From Fusarium oxysporum f. sp. lycopersici 4287 (Eukaryota; Ascomycota; Sordariomycetes; Hypocreales; Nectriaceae): DNA of 64,000 nucleotides. The notes under the pieces were generated by a model. It ran no database searches. It had not been told where the DNA came from and saw only the letters and a list, made by a program, of their open reading frames with translations. Of this stretch, positions 32,365-44,415 are shown piece by piece; within the stretch, counting starts at the first letter, position 1; the number at the start of each line of letters is the position of its first letter. The position numbers and the translations under genes are program-made. Where the stretch lies: contig NC_030993.1 of NCBI RefSeq assembly GCF_000149955.1, forward strand, positions 3,553,453 to 3,617,452, in the 5' to 3' direction.

Positions 32365-34080
32365 ATGACTTCTCAATCACTACTGACAAGTCTCGTTGAC
32401 TATCGTGGTGGAAATGTCACAATTCTGAGTACAACCGTTTTGGCGGTTATAGTGGCGTTCTCACTGCTAAACCGCCTACTAACTCCCCGCATTGACCCAC
32501 GTGAACCGCCAGTCGTGAAACCGTCGATTCCCTGGGTAGGACACATCATCGGGATAATTCGTCACCAAGCAGATTACAGCAGAATAATCCAGTCCGTCTC
32601 TCCCCTCTTCTACCTTAATTTCTAACACGTCAATCGCAGCAATGAGAACCCTCACGTCCAAATCGCAACGCTGCCCATGCTCAACGGCAAAGTCTACGCC
32701 GCCTTCGATCCCGCGCTCCTCCAAACCCTCCTCCGCAACAAAACCGCGTCCTTCGAGCCCTTTGTTTTTGACTACGCGAAAAAGACTTTCGCGCTGAAGC
32801 ACGAGACTTTTGCGAAAGTTAAAGTACCGGGAGTTTACGATGAATTTACAGAGGCGATTCATGCGAGCTTCCAGGTTAGGCATTTGCATCAGATGAATGT
32901 GCATTTCCTGGGTAGCATCGCTGCGAAGCTGAACCACGCGACGATACGTGCCGATTCGATCAATGCGGGAAAGGAGACGGTCGCAAATGGACGGTTACAC
33001 GTGAAGAATCTTTATCTCTGGTGTCGCGATGTTATGAGCCTTGCTACAACGCGATCTCTCTACGGCGACACCGATCCTTTCAATCGCGATCCCTCTTTAA
33101 TTGAAGACATGTGGTATGTCCCCCATCCCGCGTCTACGCACCGCTAACAAGCCAGGCTTTTCGAAGAATCAGTCCCCTACTTCCTCCTCTCGCTCTTCCC
33201 ATCAATCACAATGCCAAAAGCCTACAAAGCGCGCTCCACGCTCCAAAACATCGCTTGCAAATGGTACTCCGAAGACCACGACATCCACGATCCCAGCGTC
33301 TCCGCCCTCGTACGAAATCGCGCCGGGGCACTGCGAAAGAACGGTCTAACGGGGTATGAGATCGGGAAGTTTGAGGTTATTCTTCCGAATGTGGCGACGC
33401 TTAATGCTGTGCCGACGTTTTACTGGCTTTTGTTGTATATCCTCGACCGACCGGATCTACTCGCGCGGATACGAGCCGAAGCTGAAGGTGCAGCTGTTAT
33501 AGAAGATAATAATGGGAAGAGGAGTGCGACGTTTAATATAGCGGAGTTTGAAGAGAAGCTTCCTCTGCTGGTGAGCTGTTATCGCGAGACACTACGTCTT
33601 GCGAACCAGACCCTCAGCATGCGACGCATCCTCGAAGACACAAGCATCACGACGCCCGAAGGAACAACATATATTCTTAAAAAGGGTACAGACCTGCAAC
33701 TCCCCGCTGGCGTAGCACACTACGAGAACAGTGTCTGGGGCGCAGATGTCAACGTCTTCAATCCAGAGCGCTTCCTCCCATCTTCCAAGGGAAACTTTGA
33801 AGAGGAGCGCAAGCGCAAGGCAGCGTATATACCCTTCGGCGGCGGTCGCCATCTCTGCCCAGGCCGAAACCTCGCTTTCGCAGAGATCATTGGGTTCGCG
33901 TCTGCTCTGCTGCTAGGCTTTGAGATTGAGGCTGTGGGGATGGGGTTTGGCGATGTCAAGATGCTGGGGCCGCAACTTGCGGGCGGGACGGTGCGGCCTG
34001 AGAGGTATGGCGCTGGGTTGGGAGCTGAGATAGCGATGAGGGAGGGATGGGAGGATGTTGAGTGGAGGTTTGAGTGTTGA
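32365..34080 (+). CDS. Cytochrome P450 monooxygenase, 541 aa
   Basis: Membrane-anchored haem monooxygenase. An N-terminal anchor (ILSTTVLAVIVAFSLLNRLL) is followed by the proline-rich hinge PPVVKPSIPWVGHI. The ExxR motif is ETLR in SCYRETLRLANQ, the PERF-type motif is FNPERFLP, and the haem loop is FGGGRHLCPGR with the ligand Cys at about 468. Introns: 32592-32639 (donor GTCCGT is non-standard, but the frame and NENPHVQIATLPMLNGKVY fit) and 33114-33155. The helix I region (LPNVATLNAVPTFYWLLLYIL) lacks the usual A/G-G-x-D/E-T-T and instead carries N-A-V-P-T. This occurs in P450s related to CYP7/CYP8-like fungal sterol or oxylipin enzymes, so chemistry other than plain hydroxylation is possible. 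The substrate is unknown. Confidence 0.92.
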
Positions 34081-34417
34081 AGCTTCAATTGGCGAGAGTA
34101 AGGTGATCATGTTGATGTTGGGGAATCGATTGCGATTTATTATTTCTCATCAATCGTGTTCGCTATGCTAGTACAGTGCCCCAAATGCGATGGTACAGAC
34201 GTAGAAAGCCCTTGTTCTTGTTTTATGGTTTTTTTGGGTTTTTTCTTTTTGTCGAAATGCAAATAAATCCCAATTGATCTGATTGGCGATGTCATCACAG
34301 ACTCTCCAACATACCGTCCCGTTCCCTTTCAATTCCATTTTCCCATCACGACTCCTCCAGACAAACATCCCATATCGCATCGCATACCAAGATTTCTCCG
34401 TCCAGGTGTTGAGGACA
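34081..34417. other. Intergenic/3' region
   Basis: Convergent 3' region. A minus-strand open frame reaching into it overlaps the next small gene in another frame and is not supported. Confidence 0.4.
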
Positions 34418-34747
34418 TTAACCGCTCTTAGAAGCATGTCCATTCGTCTCCGTCTTGTCCTCCGGGGCAGTCGTCTCAAACATCAATACAGGCTGATACA
34501 GCTGTCGTCCATGTGGACTGTGAACCCAGATGTCCTGAGGCCATAGTCGCTGCTGAGATTCAATGGTGATGGTTCTCCGGTGATCAAAGTCATATTCCGA
34601 TTGAGGAGCGGGGATGGGGAAGGTCTCGACGTGATATTGAGGCTGATCGGCAGGACCCTGTGAAGATCGCGTAGCCGAGGATTGCATGCAGCAGTTCTGA
34701 CTCTGCTTCTGCGGTTTGTTTCCGTTTTCTTCAACCGTTTGACACAT
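34418..34747 (-). CDS. Putative small hypothetical protein, 109 aa
   Basis: Single minus-strand frame with a Kozak-like start (AAACCATG) and coding-type codon use. It is polar and Gln/Ser/Thr-rich at the N-terminus, with CC in QNCCMQSS, then PAPQSEYDFDHRRTITIESQQ and WVHSPHGRQLYQPVLMFETT. No family recognised. It could instead be the first exon of a longer transcript, because another minus-strand frame of similar quality (EKSWYAMRYGMFVWRS) follows directly; I found no clean splice joining them. Confidence 0.4.
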   Translation of the reverse strand: MCQTVEENGNKPQKQSQNCCMQSSATRSSQGPADQPQYHVETFPIPAPQSEYDFDHRRTITIESQQRLWPQDIWVHSPHGRQLYQPVLMFETTAPEDKTETNGHASKSG

Positions 34748-36264
34748 GGTTTTTTGGTCTTAGTGGTGATGAAATGATAAAAAAAAAATGCTAGTTGAGT
34801 AGTAGTCTTGAGATGGGGGATTTGGGCCTCATATATACCTTGACCAGCAGGAGCATGCATGCGGGACTACCTTTCGCCCACAGAAGCAAATTCAGTATAT
34901 TTAGCGAATCAAGCTTGTCGGACCGGTCCGATGATCGCGAGAGGATTATTGGGCATCGAATGCCCTTAAGGTTGGTGTAACACAAGGGCTTTCTATGCAT
35001 TCGAGGCTTGCATCTGGGCTGGGTCTGGGCTGAGGGGGATGAAAATGTGATCCTATGAGTGCGGCACATGTCGCAGCACATGTCGCAGCACTTGTCCTTC
35101 ATTTTTCTTGCTCTCAAAACATGAAAAAAAAAAGCACGTTTATTCTACATCTTGGGTGATGGTGTTTTGAACTTCAAGCTAAGCTTAGCTTCACGATTTA
35201 AACCCAGGTTCAGATCAGATTAGAAGCGCGGGTACATCTCCCGCTAATTCACAATCGGCTCTTTTTATCCGAGCGTAAAAGTGCGAATTGTCTCTATCGG
35301 CGGTTAATTGGCGCCCGCCTTTTTGACGCTGAGATATGAGAGGTCGAGCTGAGACAGACAATTGAAACATCGCTGCAGCAGTCTCGAAATGGCAAGATGA
35401 ATGCCCGATAATCAACGGAAGCCATGATCTGATTTTTATCTGGTCATGTTTCAAATGTTCTAGTCTAGTCACCTTAGTCTAGTTCAATTTTCCCCTGGTT
35501 AAAGTGCTTGAATTCCTGGTAATCGGAATGTTTTAGTGCCATCGCGCGTGTCGTTTTTTTAGTGAGAAGTGATGGAAGCTTGGCGGTGGAGATTGGGGAG
35601 ACATACTGTATATTGAGTGAGTGATACGGGTCTTTGAGTGCAAGACGCCGCATTTGTGAGTATGACGAATCTTTTTGTCACGGGTGCAGTTACACAGCAT
35701 GTACAAGTCTTACACGTATGAAAGACATTGAATGCAATCAATCGCACAGATTGAAGAAAATGAATATATTCACAATATTCCATTATCAACCTGCCCTAAT
35801 CTTGTCTCGCCAGGTTGGGTTGCAATCCGCTCGTGACCGACAGATGCCAAGATAAGATTACGATCTAACAAATCCTCCGAAAGGTCAAAGCTAAAAGTGT
35901 ATGACAAGGTGATAATCACAAGCCTCAGCCGACGACACGTTCCCTCCTTCGGACAATTAAAAATGCCGCTGCAACGTCATGCGTAACTTGACCTGTAGTG
36001 TATGTTACTCGCAAGTCAAGATTAATCTCTCCGAAAACTACAGGGTAACCTACTCTACCAATCTATGACGCCCAATCTCCACCCAACGCCCGGGCCCCGT
36101 CGCAATTCCAGCATGTCCGAAAGACCGACTAGACTATTCTTTGATGTCGTCATAGATATATCACAAGTAAAAAGAATGTCTCTTTATTATGGTCAATGCC
36201 CGTAAACCTAGAATAGAGTGTTCATCATCGTTGCCGTGAGGTTATTCTGCTATTTTTTGTTGAA
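34748..36264. other. Gene-poor spacer, about 1.5 kb
   Basis: No gene supported. Contains a 12-bp tandem duplication at 35064-35087 and the promoter of the ABC transporter. Confidence 0.5.
35064..35087. repeat. 12-bp tandem duplication
   Basis: GCACATGTCGCA occurs twice in direct succession, followed by a degenerate third start (GCACTTGTC). Confidence 0.8.
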
Positions 36265-39200
36265 ATGGCTGATGAGAGACCTACGCCTAGGGATGAAGAC
36301 ATCCCGGGCGGATTTCCTGTCACGCCAAGCGTCAACTCGATTGATCAGATTACCCCAACGGGAAATATCGATAGACAACTTGAGGCCGGGTTTGCGGGCC
36401 GTGATACTGCGGCAAGCCCTGGCTTTACGACGTACGGTCATGTCACCGCCGGCAGTTCAGCGGCATTGGGCAGTACAGCCTCATCTGGCGCGACTGGGGC
36501 GTTAACCTCTGAGCCCCAACAGCAACACCCGCCTGTTCTCGATCGCAATTCTTCATCAAGCACTGTCCTTCCACACGGCGAATCATCCGAAGAAAAGCGC
36601 AAGAGTGCATCTTCTGCCAACGACGACGCACCCGACGAACCAATCTTTGCCCCGATCAAATCGCACACCGAAAATGAGAAACCTCCCCTCGAGAAGCGCA
36701 AGTCTCATCGCACTGAAGATGATCTCTTCCGCGTCCTCTCCCGTCGTCGCACCAACGCTTCAACACCCGCTGAAAAAGAAGAAGAAAACGAAGATAATGA
36801 AGAACTCGACCGTCTCATGTCTCGTATCTTTGGTCAAAAGCGCCAGCAGCAGAGCGAAGAGGAAAAGACGCGACATAGCGGTGTTATCTTTCGTAACCTC
36901 ACTGTTCGCGGTGTTGGTCTCGGGTCGAGTCTTCAACCTACCGTTGGGGATTTCTTCCTAGGCCTGCCGCGAAAACTGGGAAAGTTATTTACCCAAGGAC
37001 CGAAAGCTGCGATGGCGAAGCCACCTGTCAGAGACCTCATCAGTAACTTCGACGGCTGTGTGAGACCAGGTGAATTACTCCTTGTTCTTGGACGCCCAGG
37101 CGCAGGATGCAGTACATTCCTCAAAACATTCTGCAACCAACGCGCAGGCTTCGAATCCGTCGAAGGACAAGTAACATACGGCGGAACCGACGCATCGACA
37201 ATGGCGAAAGACTTCCGCGGCGAGATCATCTACAACCCCGAAGACGACCTCCACTACGCAACCCTCTCTGTAAAGCGCACCCTCACCTTCGCGCTGCAGA
37301 CCCGCACACCAGGCAAAGAATCCCGTCTCGAAGGTGAAACACGTCAAGACTACGTCCGCGAGTTTCTGCGCGTCGTCACAAAGCTCTTCTGGATCGAACA
37401 CACCCTCGGCACAAAAGTCGGCAACGAATTTATTCGAGGTGTTTCTGGCGGCGAGCGCAAGCGCGTTTCCATCGCAGAAGCCATGATTACGCGCGCCTCG
37501 GTACAGGGCTGGGATAATTCCAGTAAAGGCCTTGATGCGAGTACGGCGGTGGAGTACGTAAAGTCTATTCGCGCTATGACGAACATGGCTGATACGTCGA
37601 CGGCTGTTTCGCTCTATCAAGCTGGTGAGACGCTGTACGACCTCGTTGACAAGGTATTGCTCATCGATGAGGGAAAATGTCTTTACTACGGACGCGCAGA
37701 AGATGCGAAGAAGTATTTCATGGAGCTAGGCTTTGAGTGTCCTGAGCGATGGACTACAGCTGATTTTCTGACGAGCGTGACGGATGAGCATGAACGCAGT
37801 GTTCGCGAGGGCTGGGAAGATCGGATCCCGCGCACGGCGGGGGAGTTCTCTGATGCATACCGCCGCAGCGAGGATTACCAGAAGAATCTTCGTGATATCG
37901 ATGAGTTTGAGGCTGAGCTTGAGACGTTGGCGGAGGAGCGGAGGAGGAATGAGAGTGAGAAGAGTAAGAAGAAGAACTATGAGATTGCGTTCCACAAACA
38001 GGTCATGGCCTGCACGCACCGCCAGTTCCTCGTCATGTTTGGTGACAAAGCGTCTCTGTTTGGAAAATGGGGCGGTTTGTTGTTCCAAGGTCTTATTGTC
38101 GGTTCGCTCTTCTACAATCTTCCCGACACAGCGGCTGGAGCTTTTCCTCGTGGTGGTGCACTCTTCTTTCTTCTTCTCTTCAACGCCCTTCTCGCCCTCG
38201 CTGAACAAACCGCTGCTTTTGAGTCAAAGCCTATTCTCCTCAAGCACAAATCCTTCTCGTTCTACCGCCCTTCAGCATTCGCCATCGCCCAGACAGTCGT
38301 TGATGTCCCGCTTGTTTTTATACAAGTCATCATCTTCAATGTCATCATCTACTTCATGGCCAACCTCGCGCGAACGGCGTCGCAGTTTTTCATCTCGTGT
38401 CTTGTTCTTTGGCTCGTCACTATGGTGACGTATGCGTTCTTCAGGGCTATCTCAGCGTGGTGCGGGACGTTGGATGTCGCGACGAGGTTTACGGGTGTTG
38501 CGATCCAGATTCTCGTTGTGTATACGGGCTATCTAATTCCGCCGGACTCGATGCATCCTTGGTTTGGGTGGTTACGATGGATCAATTGGATTCAGTATGG
38601 TTTTGAGTGTCTCATGGCTAATGAGTTCGCTTACCTTACTCTCCAATGCGAACCGCCGTATCTTGTACCGCAAGGTCCGAATGCGCGACCTCAGAACCAA
38701 GGCTGTACTCTTGCGGGTGCATCGCTTGGCTCAACTTCTGTATCTGGTGCCGCGTACATCCAAGAATCCTTTACATACACCCGTTCCCACCTCTGGCGCA
38801 ACTTCGGCTTTCTCTGGGCGTTCTTCATCTTTTTCGTGTTCCTCACTGCTCTTGGTATGGAACTTATGAAGCCCAACGTCGGAGGCGGTGCAATCACCGT
38901 CTTCAAGCGAGGACAAGTTCCCAAGAAGGTCGAAGAGTCCATCGCAACAGGCGGTCGAGCCAAGGGCGATAAGCACGATGAAGAGTCTGGCCGCAGTGAT
39001 CCTGTCGCGAACGGTGATGCTGAACGTACCAAGAGCGACGAACAGATCACCCAAGAAGTCGCAAAGAATGAAACGGTTTTTACGTTCCAGAACATCAATT
39101 ACACGATTCCCTACGAGAAAGGCGAGCGGAAACTTCTCAACGATGTTCAAGGCTACGTTCGCCCTGGTAAATTAACTGCTCTAATGGGCGCATCTGGTAC

Positions 39201-41048
39201 GTTTTATTCCCTTTAATTGACATAATCATTCTAACAGTATTAGGCGCTGGCAAAACAACTCTTCTCAACGGTCTCGCCCAACGTCTCAACTTCGGCACCA
39301 TCACAGGAGACTTTCTCGTCGACGGGCGTCCCCTGCCAAAATCCTTCCAGCGCGCAACTGGCTTCGCTGAACAAATGGACATTCACGAACCTACCGCCAC
39401 CGTACGCGAAGCCCTCCAATTCTCTGCTCTACTTCGTCAACCAAAAGAAGTATCGAAGCAGGAAAAGATGGAGTACTGCGAGACTATCATTGATCTACTT
39501 GAGATGCGCGATATTGCTGGTGCGATCATCGGTACAGTTGGACAAGGTCTTAACGCAGAGCAGCGCAAGCGCTTGACGATTGGTGTTGAACTAGCGTCAA
39601 AGCCGGAATTGCTTATGTTTTTGGATGAACCCACTTCTGGTCTTGACTCAGGCGCCGCGTTTAACATTGTACGCTTCTTGCGCAAACTCGCAGACGCCGG
39701 TCAAGCGGTCCTTTGTACCATCCATCAACCCTCTGCTGTTCTCTTCGAAAACTTCGACGAGCTCTTGCTTCTCAAATCAGGCGGCCGCGTCGTCTACCAC
39801 GGACCTCTCGGCCATGATTCAGAGAACTTGATCAATTACTTCGAGTCCAACGGCGGTCCCAAGTGTCCCCCGCACGCTAACCCAGCGGAGTACATGCTCG
39901 ATGCAATTGGTGCTGGAAATCCTGACTACGATGGTCAAGACTGGGGCGATGTCTGGGCAGAGTCTTCAGAGCGACAGAAGCGTTCGCAGGAGATTGAAGA
40001 GATGATTGAGCGTCGACGCAATGTTGAACCTTCAAAGAGTCTCAAAGATGATCGCGAGTACGCAATGCCGTTATCGACACAGACATACGCCGTTGTTCGT
40101 CGAAGCTTCGTGTCATTCTGGCGCTCACCTGATTACATCTTTGGCAATTTTATGCTTCACATCGCAACCGGTCTCTTCAACTGTTTCACATTCTACAAGA
40201 TCGGTTTCGCATCGATTGATTACCAGAACAGGCTGTTCTCCATTTTTATGACGCTTACGATTAGTCCGCCTCTTATCCAGCAGCTCCAGCCCGTCTTCCT
40301 CAAATCGCGTCAGATCTTCCAGTGGAGAGAGAACAACGCCAAGATCTACAGCTGGGTAGCTTGGACTACAGCCGTTGTCGTCGTTGAGATTCCGTACCGT
40401 ATCATCGCGGGTGGTATTTACTTCAATTGCTGGTGGTGGGGCGTTTTCGGCTGGCGTGCGTCGGCGTTCACATCTGGTTTCGCATTCTTGCTCGTTCTGC
40501 TGTTTGAGCTCTACTACGTCTCCTTCGGCCAAGCTATCGCTGCTTTCGCCCCCAACGAACTCCTCGCATCCCTCCTCGTCCCCATTTTCTTCCTCTTCGT
40601 CGTCTCCTTCTGCGGCGTCGTCGTCCCCCCGCAAGGCTTGCCTACCTTCTGGCGCGAATGGATGTACTGGCTCACTCCTTTCCACTACCTCCTCGAAGCC
40701 TTCCTCGGCGCTGCGATTCACGACCAGCCCGTTCGCTGCGAGGAGGGCGAATTTGCTCGTTTTGAGCCGCCGAGCGGTCAATCGTGCGACGAGTATGTTG
40801 AGCCATTTATTCAGCGCGCTGGAGGGTATGTAACCACTGGCTCAGATGGATACTGTGAGTTCTGCCAGTATGCTACTGGTGATGAGTTTGGAGCAGGTTT
40901 CAGTGTGTATTATAGGAATATCTGGAGGGACTTTGGCATTTTCTGCGCTTTCATCGCGTTTAATTATGCGGTGGTTTACTTTGCTACGTGGATGCGCTTC
41001 AGAGGCAAGAATCCGTTCAAGGGACTGTTGCAGAAGAGGAAGGCTTAG
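36265..41048 (+). CDS. PDR-type ABC transporter (ABC-G full-size, pleiotropic drug resistance), 1578 aa
   Basis: ATP-driven plasma-membrane exporter of drugs, plant defence compounds or metabolites. One intron at 39197-39243 lies inside the second Walker A. Order NBD1-TMD1-NBD2-TMD2. NBD1: Walker A GRPGAGCST (about 276-284), with Cys in place of Lys as usual for PDR proteins; signature VSGGERKRVSIAE (about 393); Walker B region replaced by WDNSSKGLDAS. NBD2: Walker A GASGAGKTT (about 975-983), degenerate signature LNAEQRKRLTIG, and LLMFLDEPTSGLD. Each TMD has about six hydrophobic segments, and the cysteine-bearing last extracellular loop is present. The N-terminal 200 residues are long and charged (Ser/Glu/Lys-rich). 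The start has no competitor. No signs of decay. Confidence 0.96.
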
Positions 41049-41778
41049 ATTGAGTTAGCAGGAGGTAGATATGGTGACGCTTTGAGTGGGTTTGTTGTAA
41101 TATGGAATCAGGTGGTCTAGATTGTTTATATGGATAGATTGAATTGATCGTGTTGCGCCTTGAATTGTTCCTTCTTGTGAAGGTTAGTGGCGCCGAAAAG
41201 TTGGAAATAAGGATAAGGTTGAGGATAAAAATAGCATTAACCTCACATGATCGGAAACTGCGGGGGGACAACGTATACGCGTATAAACGCGTATAACGTA
41301 TACTCGGCCATGTTCTCAATTGAACAGATGGCTGCCTCATGAACAAATGAATTCAAGGTAGTAATAAAGGTCTCGCCAAGAATCAACTCCTCTCTAAAAC
41401 GTAACAGATACCGAACAACTCATCGCGTCACCGCCTCGCGGCGTGAAATACATGTATTCACAACTCCGTCCCCGGATCAAATTAAAAGGGGCCATCCGGC
41501 CGCCCTCTGCACAACTCTGCACAAATCCCGTGGAATTGCATAACTAACGGTACGGAAATCGCCAGATCCGTGTGGGGCTCCCGCATAACAGACCCGGCGC
41601 GGGTTTTAAAACGGGCCCGAAAAAGCGACGCGATTGGTTCCTCTCCGCCATCTCTCGGTTTCGCTTTCGATTCACTCGCTTATTGGTTCGTTGGTCGTGC
41701 CGTGGCTTGGTTAAATATCTTTTCATTACCCCTTCCGTCTCTCGTCTTGTAGTACTCTTTGACTTCACGAGCTTCACG
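41049..41778. other. Intergenic region between the ABC and MFS transporter genes
   Basis: About 730 bp; promoter of the MFS gene. Contains a 10-bp tandem (ACGCGTATAA twice, 41277-41296) flanked by GTATAC-type palindromes. Confidence 0.5.
41271..41303. repeat. Tandem ACGCGTATAA pair with palindromic flanks
   Basis: Two head-to-tail copies of ACGCGTATAA at 41277-41286 and 41287-41296, flanked by ACGTAT and CGTATAC. ACGCGT is the MCB-type core, but function here is unknown. Confidence 0.6.
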
Positions 41779-43507
41779 ATGGCGGAAAACAAAGCTTCGA
41801 TCGATATTGAAAGACCTGCAAGTCAGCGGACGCTCACGCCTTCTTACACTGGTAGCGCTGCGAAGAAGGATGAAGAGAGTCCAGCTACGAAAGAAGACGT
41901 CGCTCAGCCTGAAGACCCGAATGCTGTTGATTGGGATGGCCCTGATGATCCAAACAATCCCATGAACTGGCCTGCCAGGAAGAAATGGACTTGCATCGGC
42001 GCCCTCTCCGTCATGACCCTCCTAACGTATGTCCCCTCTCCCTCTTCCTCATACCCTCGCTAACATCTCAGACCTCTCGTACGTCCCTAACCTCAACCCC
42101 AACTGCACTCCCCTCTGACAATCCAGGGCTCCTCAATGTTCGCTCCCGGCGTCCCAGACATCATGCGCGAATTCGAAACTTCTAACCGCAACATCGCCAC
42201 GTTCGTCGTCTCCGTCTACGTCCTCGGCTTCGCATTCGGCCCTCTCCTCGCCGCACCGCTAAGCGAAATCTACGGCCGCGCCATCGTCTTCAACATCGCC
42301 AATGTTCTCTTCCTCATAATGACCGTTGCTACAGCACTGAGCCAAAACATGCCTATGCTTATCGTCTTTCGCTTCTTGATGGGTTTCACGGGCTCGACGC
42401 CTGTTACTAATGGATCGGGTACTATATCGGATATCTTTCCGGTGCAGGAGAGAGGTAAGGCTATGGCTGTTTGGGCCATGGGACCTTTACTTGGACCGTG
42501 TATTGGACCGTTGGCTGGTGGGTATATGGTTGAGGCTATTGGATGGCGCTGGGTATTCTGGCTGATTGCTATTCTTGTAAGTCCCATATCTCTGCGTGTA
42601 TATCGTATTATCGCTGACCATTTAGACCGGCTTCATCGCTGCTCTGTGTTACTTCGCTGCCCCAGAGACATACGCCCCAACGCTTCTCCGCGCCAAAGCC
42701 GCTAAGTTAAAAAAAGAAACTGGCAACCAAGACTTATACTCCATCCTCGACAAAGACGGCCTCACGCCCAAACAACGCCTCAGCAACGCCTCCATCCGCC
42801 CGATGAGAATGCTCTTCACGCACCTCCCCGTCTTCATCCTCTCTCTCTATGTCGCCATCGTCTACGGTGTGCTGTATCTCATGTTCAGCACCTTCACCTT
42901 TGTCTTTGCGCAGCAGTACGGTTTTGGTACTGGTACTATTGGTCTGGCGTATCTTCCTACCGGTATTGGAATGCTGCTTGGTACAATGACGTTTGGGGTC
43001 ATGACGGATGTTGTTATTAAGAAGAAGATTGAGCAGAACGGTAAGACGGTTCCGGAGGATCGGTTGCCGATTTGGATGACGTTGCCTTCGGGGTTGCTTA
43101 TTGTGGGGGCGTTGTTTTGGTATGGTTGGGCGGCGGATCAGAATGTGCATTGGATTGTGCCCATGATTGGCGTTGCGCTGTTTTGCTTTGGCCTTATGGG
43201 TATCATGGTAAGTTGTTCCCATACTGATCAAGACATGAGTTGCTAACAATTATAGATGTGTCTGCAAACTTACCTCGTCGACGCGTACATCACCTACGCA
43301 GCATCAGCCGTCGCCGCCATGACAGTCCTCCGATCCCTCGCTGGCGCTATGCTTCCTCTCGCCGGACTGTCTATGTATGATGATCTTGGTCTCGGTTGGG
43401 GGAACAGTATCCTTGCGTTCTTGGCGCTGGCGCTTGTTCCTGTTCCCGTGATCTTCTTCTTGTATGGACCTAAGATCCGAGCCAAGAGCCCGAACAACCT
43501 TGGTTAG
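41779..43507 (+). CDS. MFS transporter, DHA1 (polyamine/multidrug exporter) type, 512 aa, with a 7-nt microexon
   Basis: Proton-coupled exporter with 12 predicted membrane helices. The N-terminal signature [16 protein letters not shown] is typical of fungal DHA1 drug/polyamine exporters. Five exons; introns 42027-42071, 42079-42126, 42577-42625 and 43208-43255. Exon 2 is only 7 nt (42072-42078, ACCTCTC); with it the spliced product reads [20 protein letters not shown], the conserved first helix end, and phases agree. Without it the frame fails. Further motifs: [26 protein letters not shown] (motif A region) and [23 protein letters not shown]. It lies 730 bp downstream of the ABC transporter, same strand. 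Confidence 0.93.
42072..42078 (+). other. 7-nt microexon of the DHA1 MFS gene
   Basis: Flanked by AG and GT on its two sides; required to keep frame and the conserved [11 protein letters not shown] reading. Confidence 0.85.
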
Positions 43508-44029
43508 ACGGGGACAGGGTTTGACAATAGCCAATTGCAGGCTTAAGATAGTGAGATACGTAGAGAAGTAGTTGTCTGGTGAACAACTGGTATATAGTAT
43601 AGAATTTGTAATTCAGAGGTGTCAATGTCCTCGTTCATAGAATGCCATTCCCTTAGCTTACTTGAGAACATCCAGCGACGTGAATCTCAAATGATATTTG
43701 GTACGAAAATTTATCGTGAGAGACAGCGAATGTATGTTCCCAAAGCGGTAACTCGTCTGCAGACCAGAACTCGGTACCTTTGCTCCCTAAGTGGACCTGA
43801 CCAGCGGATTATTCCGTGTACCATCGTGTCGGGAATAACTTCAATGCACTGCATGAACCGTTGCTAATTAAATCTACAGAACTTATTTGCACAGACATTC
43901 CTTCAACGGTCGGTTCTGAACGCACGCGACTTTAAATCGCCATGTCGCTTATTTCGCATGGTCACCGTTTACGATTTAGAGGATTTACATGGCTCCCCCA
44001 CGTTACTGATCAGATTGATAACAACAAGG

Positions 44030-44038
44030 TTATCTGAT
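44030..44038 (-). promoter_or_regulatory. SreA-type GATA site (ATCAGATAA on minus strand)
   Basis: Perfect match to ATCWGATAA, the known consensus of the fungal iron-repressor SreA, about 490 bp before the transporter ATG. Confidence 0.6.
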
Positions 44039-44406
44039 GGAATAAACTTTCAATCTCATGGTCGATGTCACTCCAGCTCGTGGCAACACCCAGCAAGCCA
44101 CCCAAAGCCAAAAACCTCATCATTAATCAGATGCGAAAACTCTGAGCAAGGATGAAAAACGTGTCATTGGAGATCGCCTGTTGTCGGAACATCGCCAACA
44201 CAGAATCCACCAACTAACCGAACTTCGACTCATCTTCATGTGATTCATCCGTCTAGAATTTTACCTAAAAATCTCCATCGCTATTCCCAAAACAGGCGCG
44301 GCTCTACACAATCCCTGTAAAATATGAGGCTTTTTTTCATCAGATCACGGTTAAGTCATGCCACGCGATGTCTTGGCAGACCAATTACATCACGCGATGT
44401 ATGAAA

Positions 44407-44415
44407 ATCTGATAA
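44407..44415 (+). promoter_or_regulatory. SreA-type GATA site (ATCTGATAA)
   Basis: Second perfect ATCWGATAA match, about 115 bp before the transporter ATG. Two such sites suggest repression when iron is plentiful. Confidence 0.65.

Noticed and set aside
34168..34479. A 103-residue minus-strand frame after the small hypothetical gene
   Set aside because: It overlaps the better frame, begins in its 3' end, and no clean splice links the two.
40125..40781. A 218-residue minus-strand frame opposite the ABC transporter
   Set aside because: Antisense shadow; low-complexity acidic composition mirrors the hydrophobic sense strand.
42734..43249. A 171-residue minus-strand frame opposite the DHA1 transporter
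   Set aside because: Antisense shadow without motifs.
44381..44400. A CBC/HapX composite site (CCAAT plus a downstream half-site)
   Set aside because: The CCAAT is present, but the downstream RWT half-site does not fit at the required distance.
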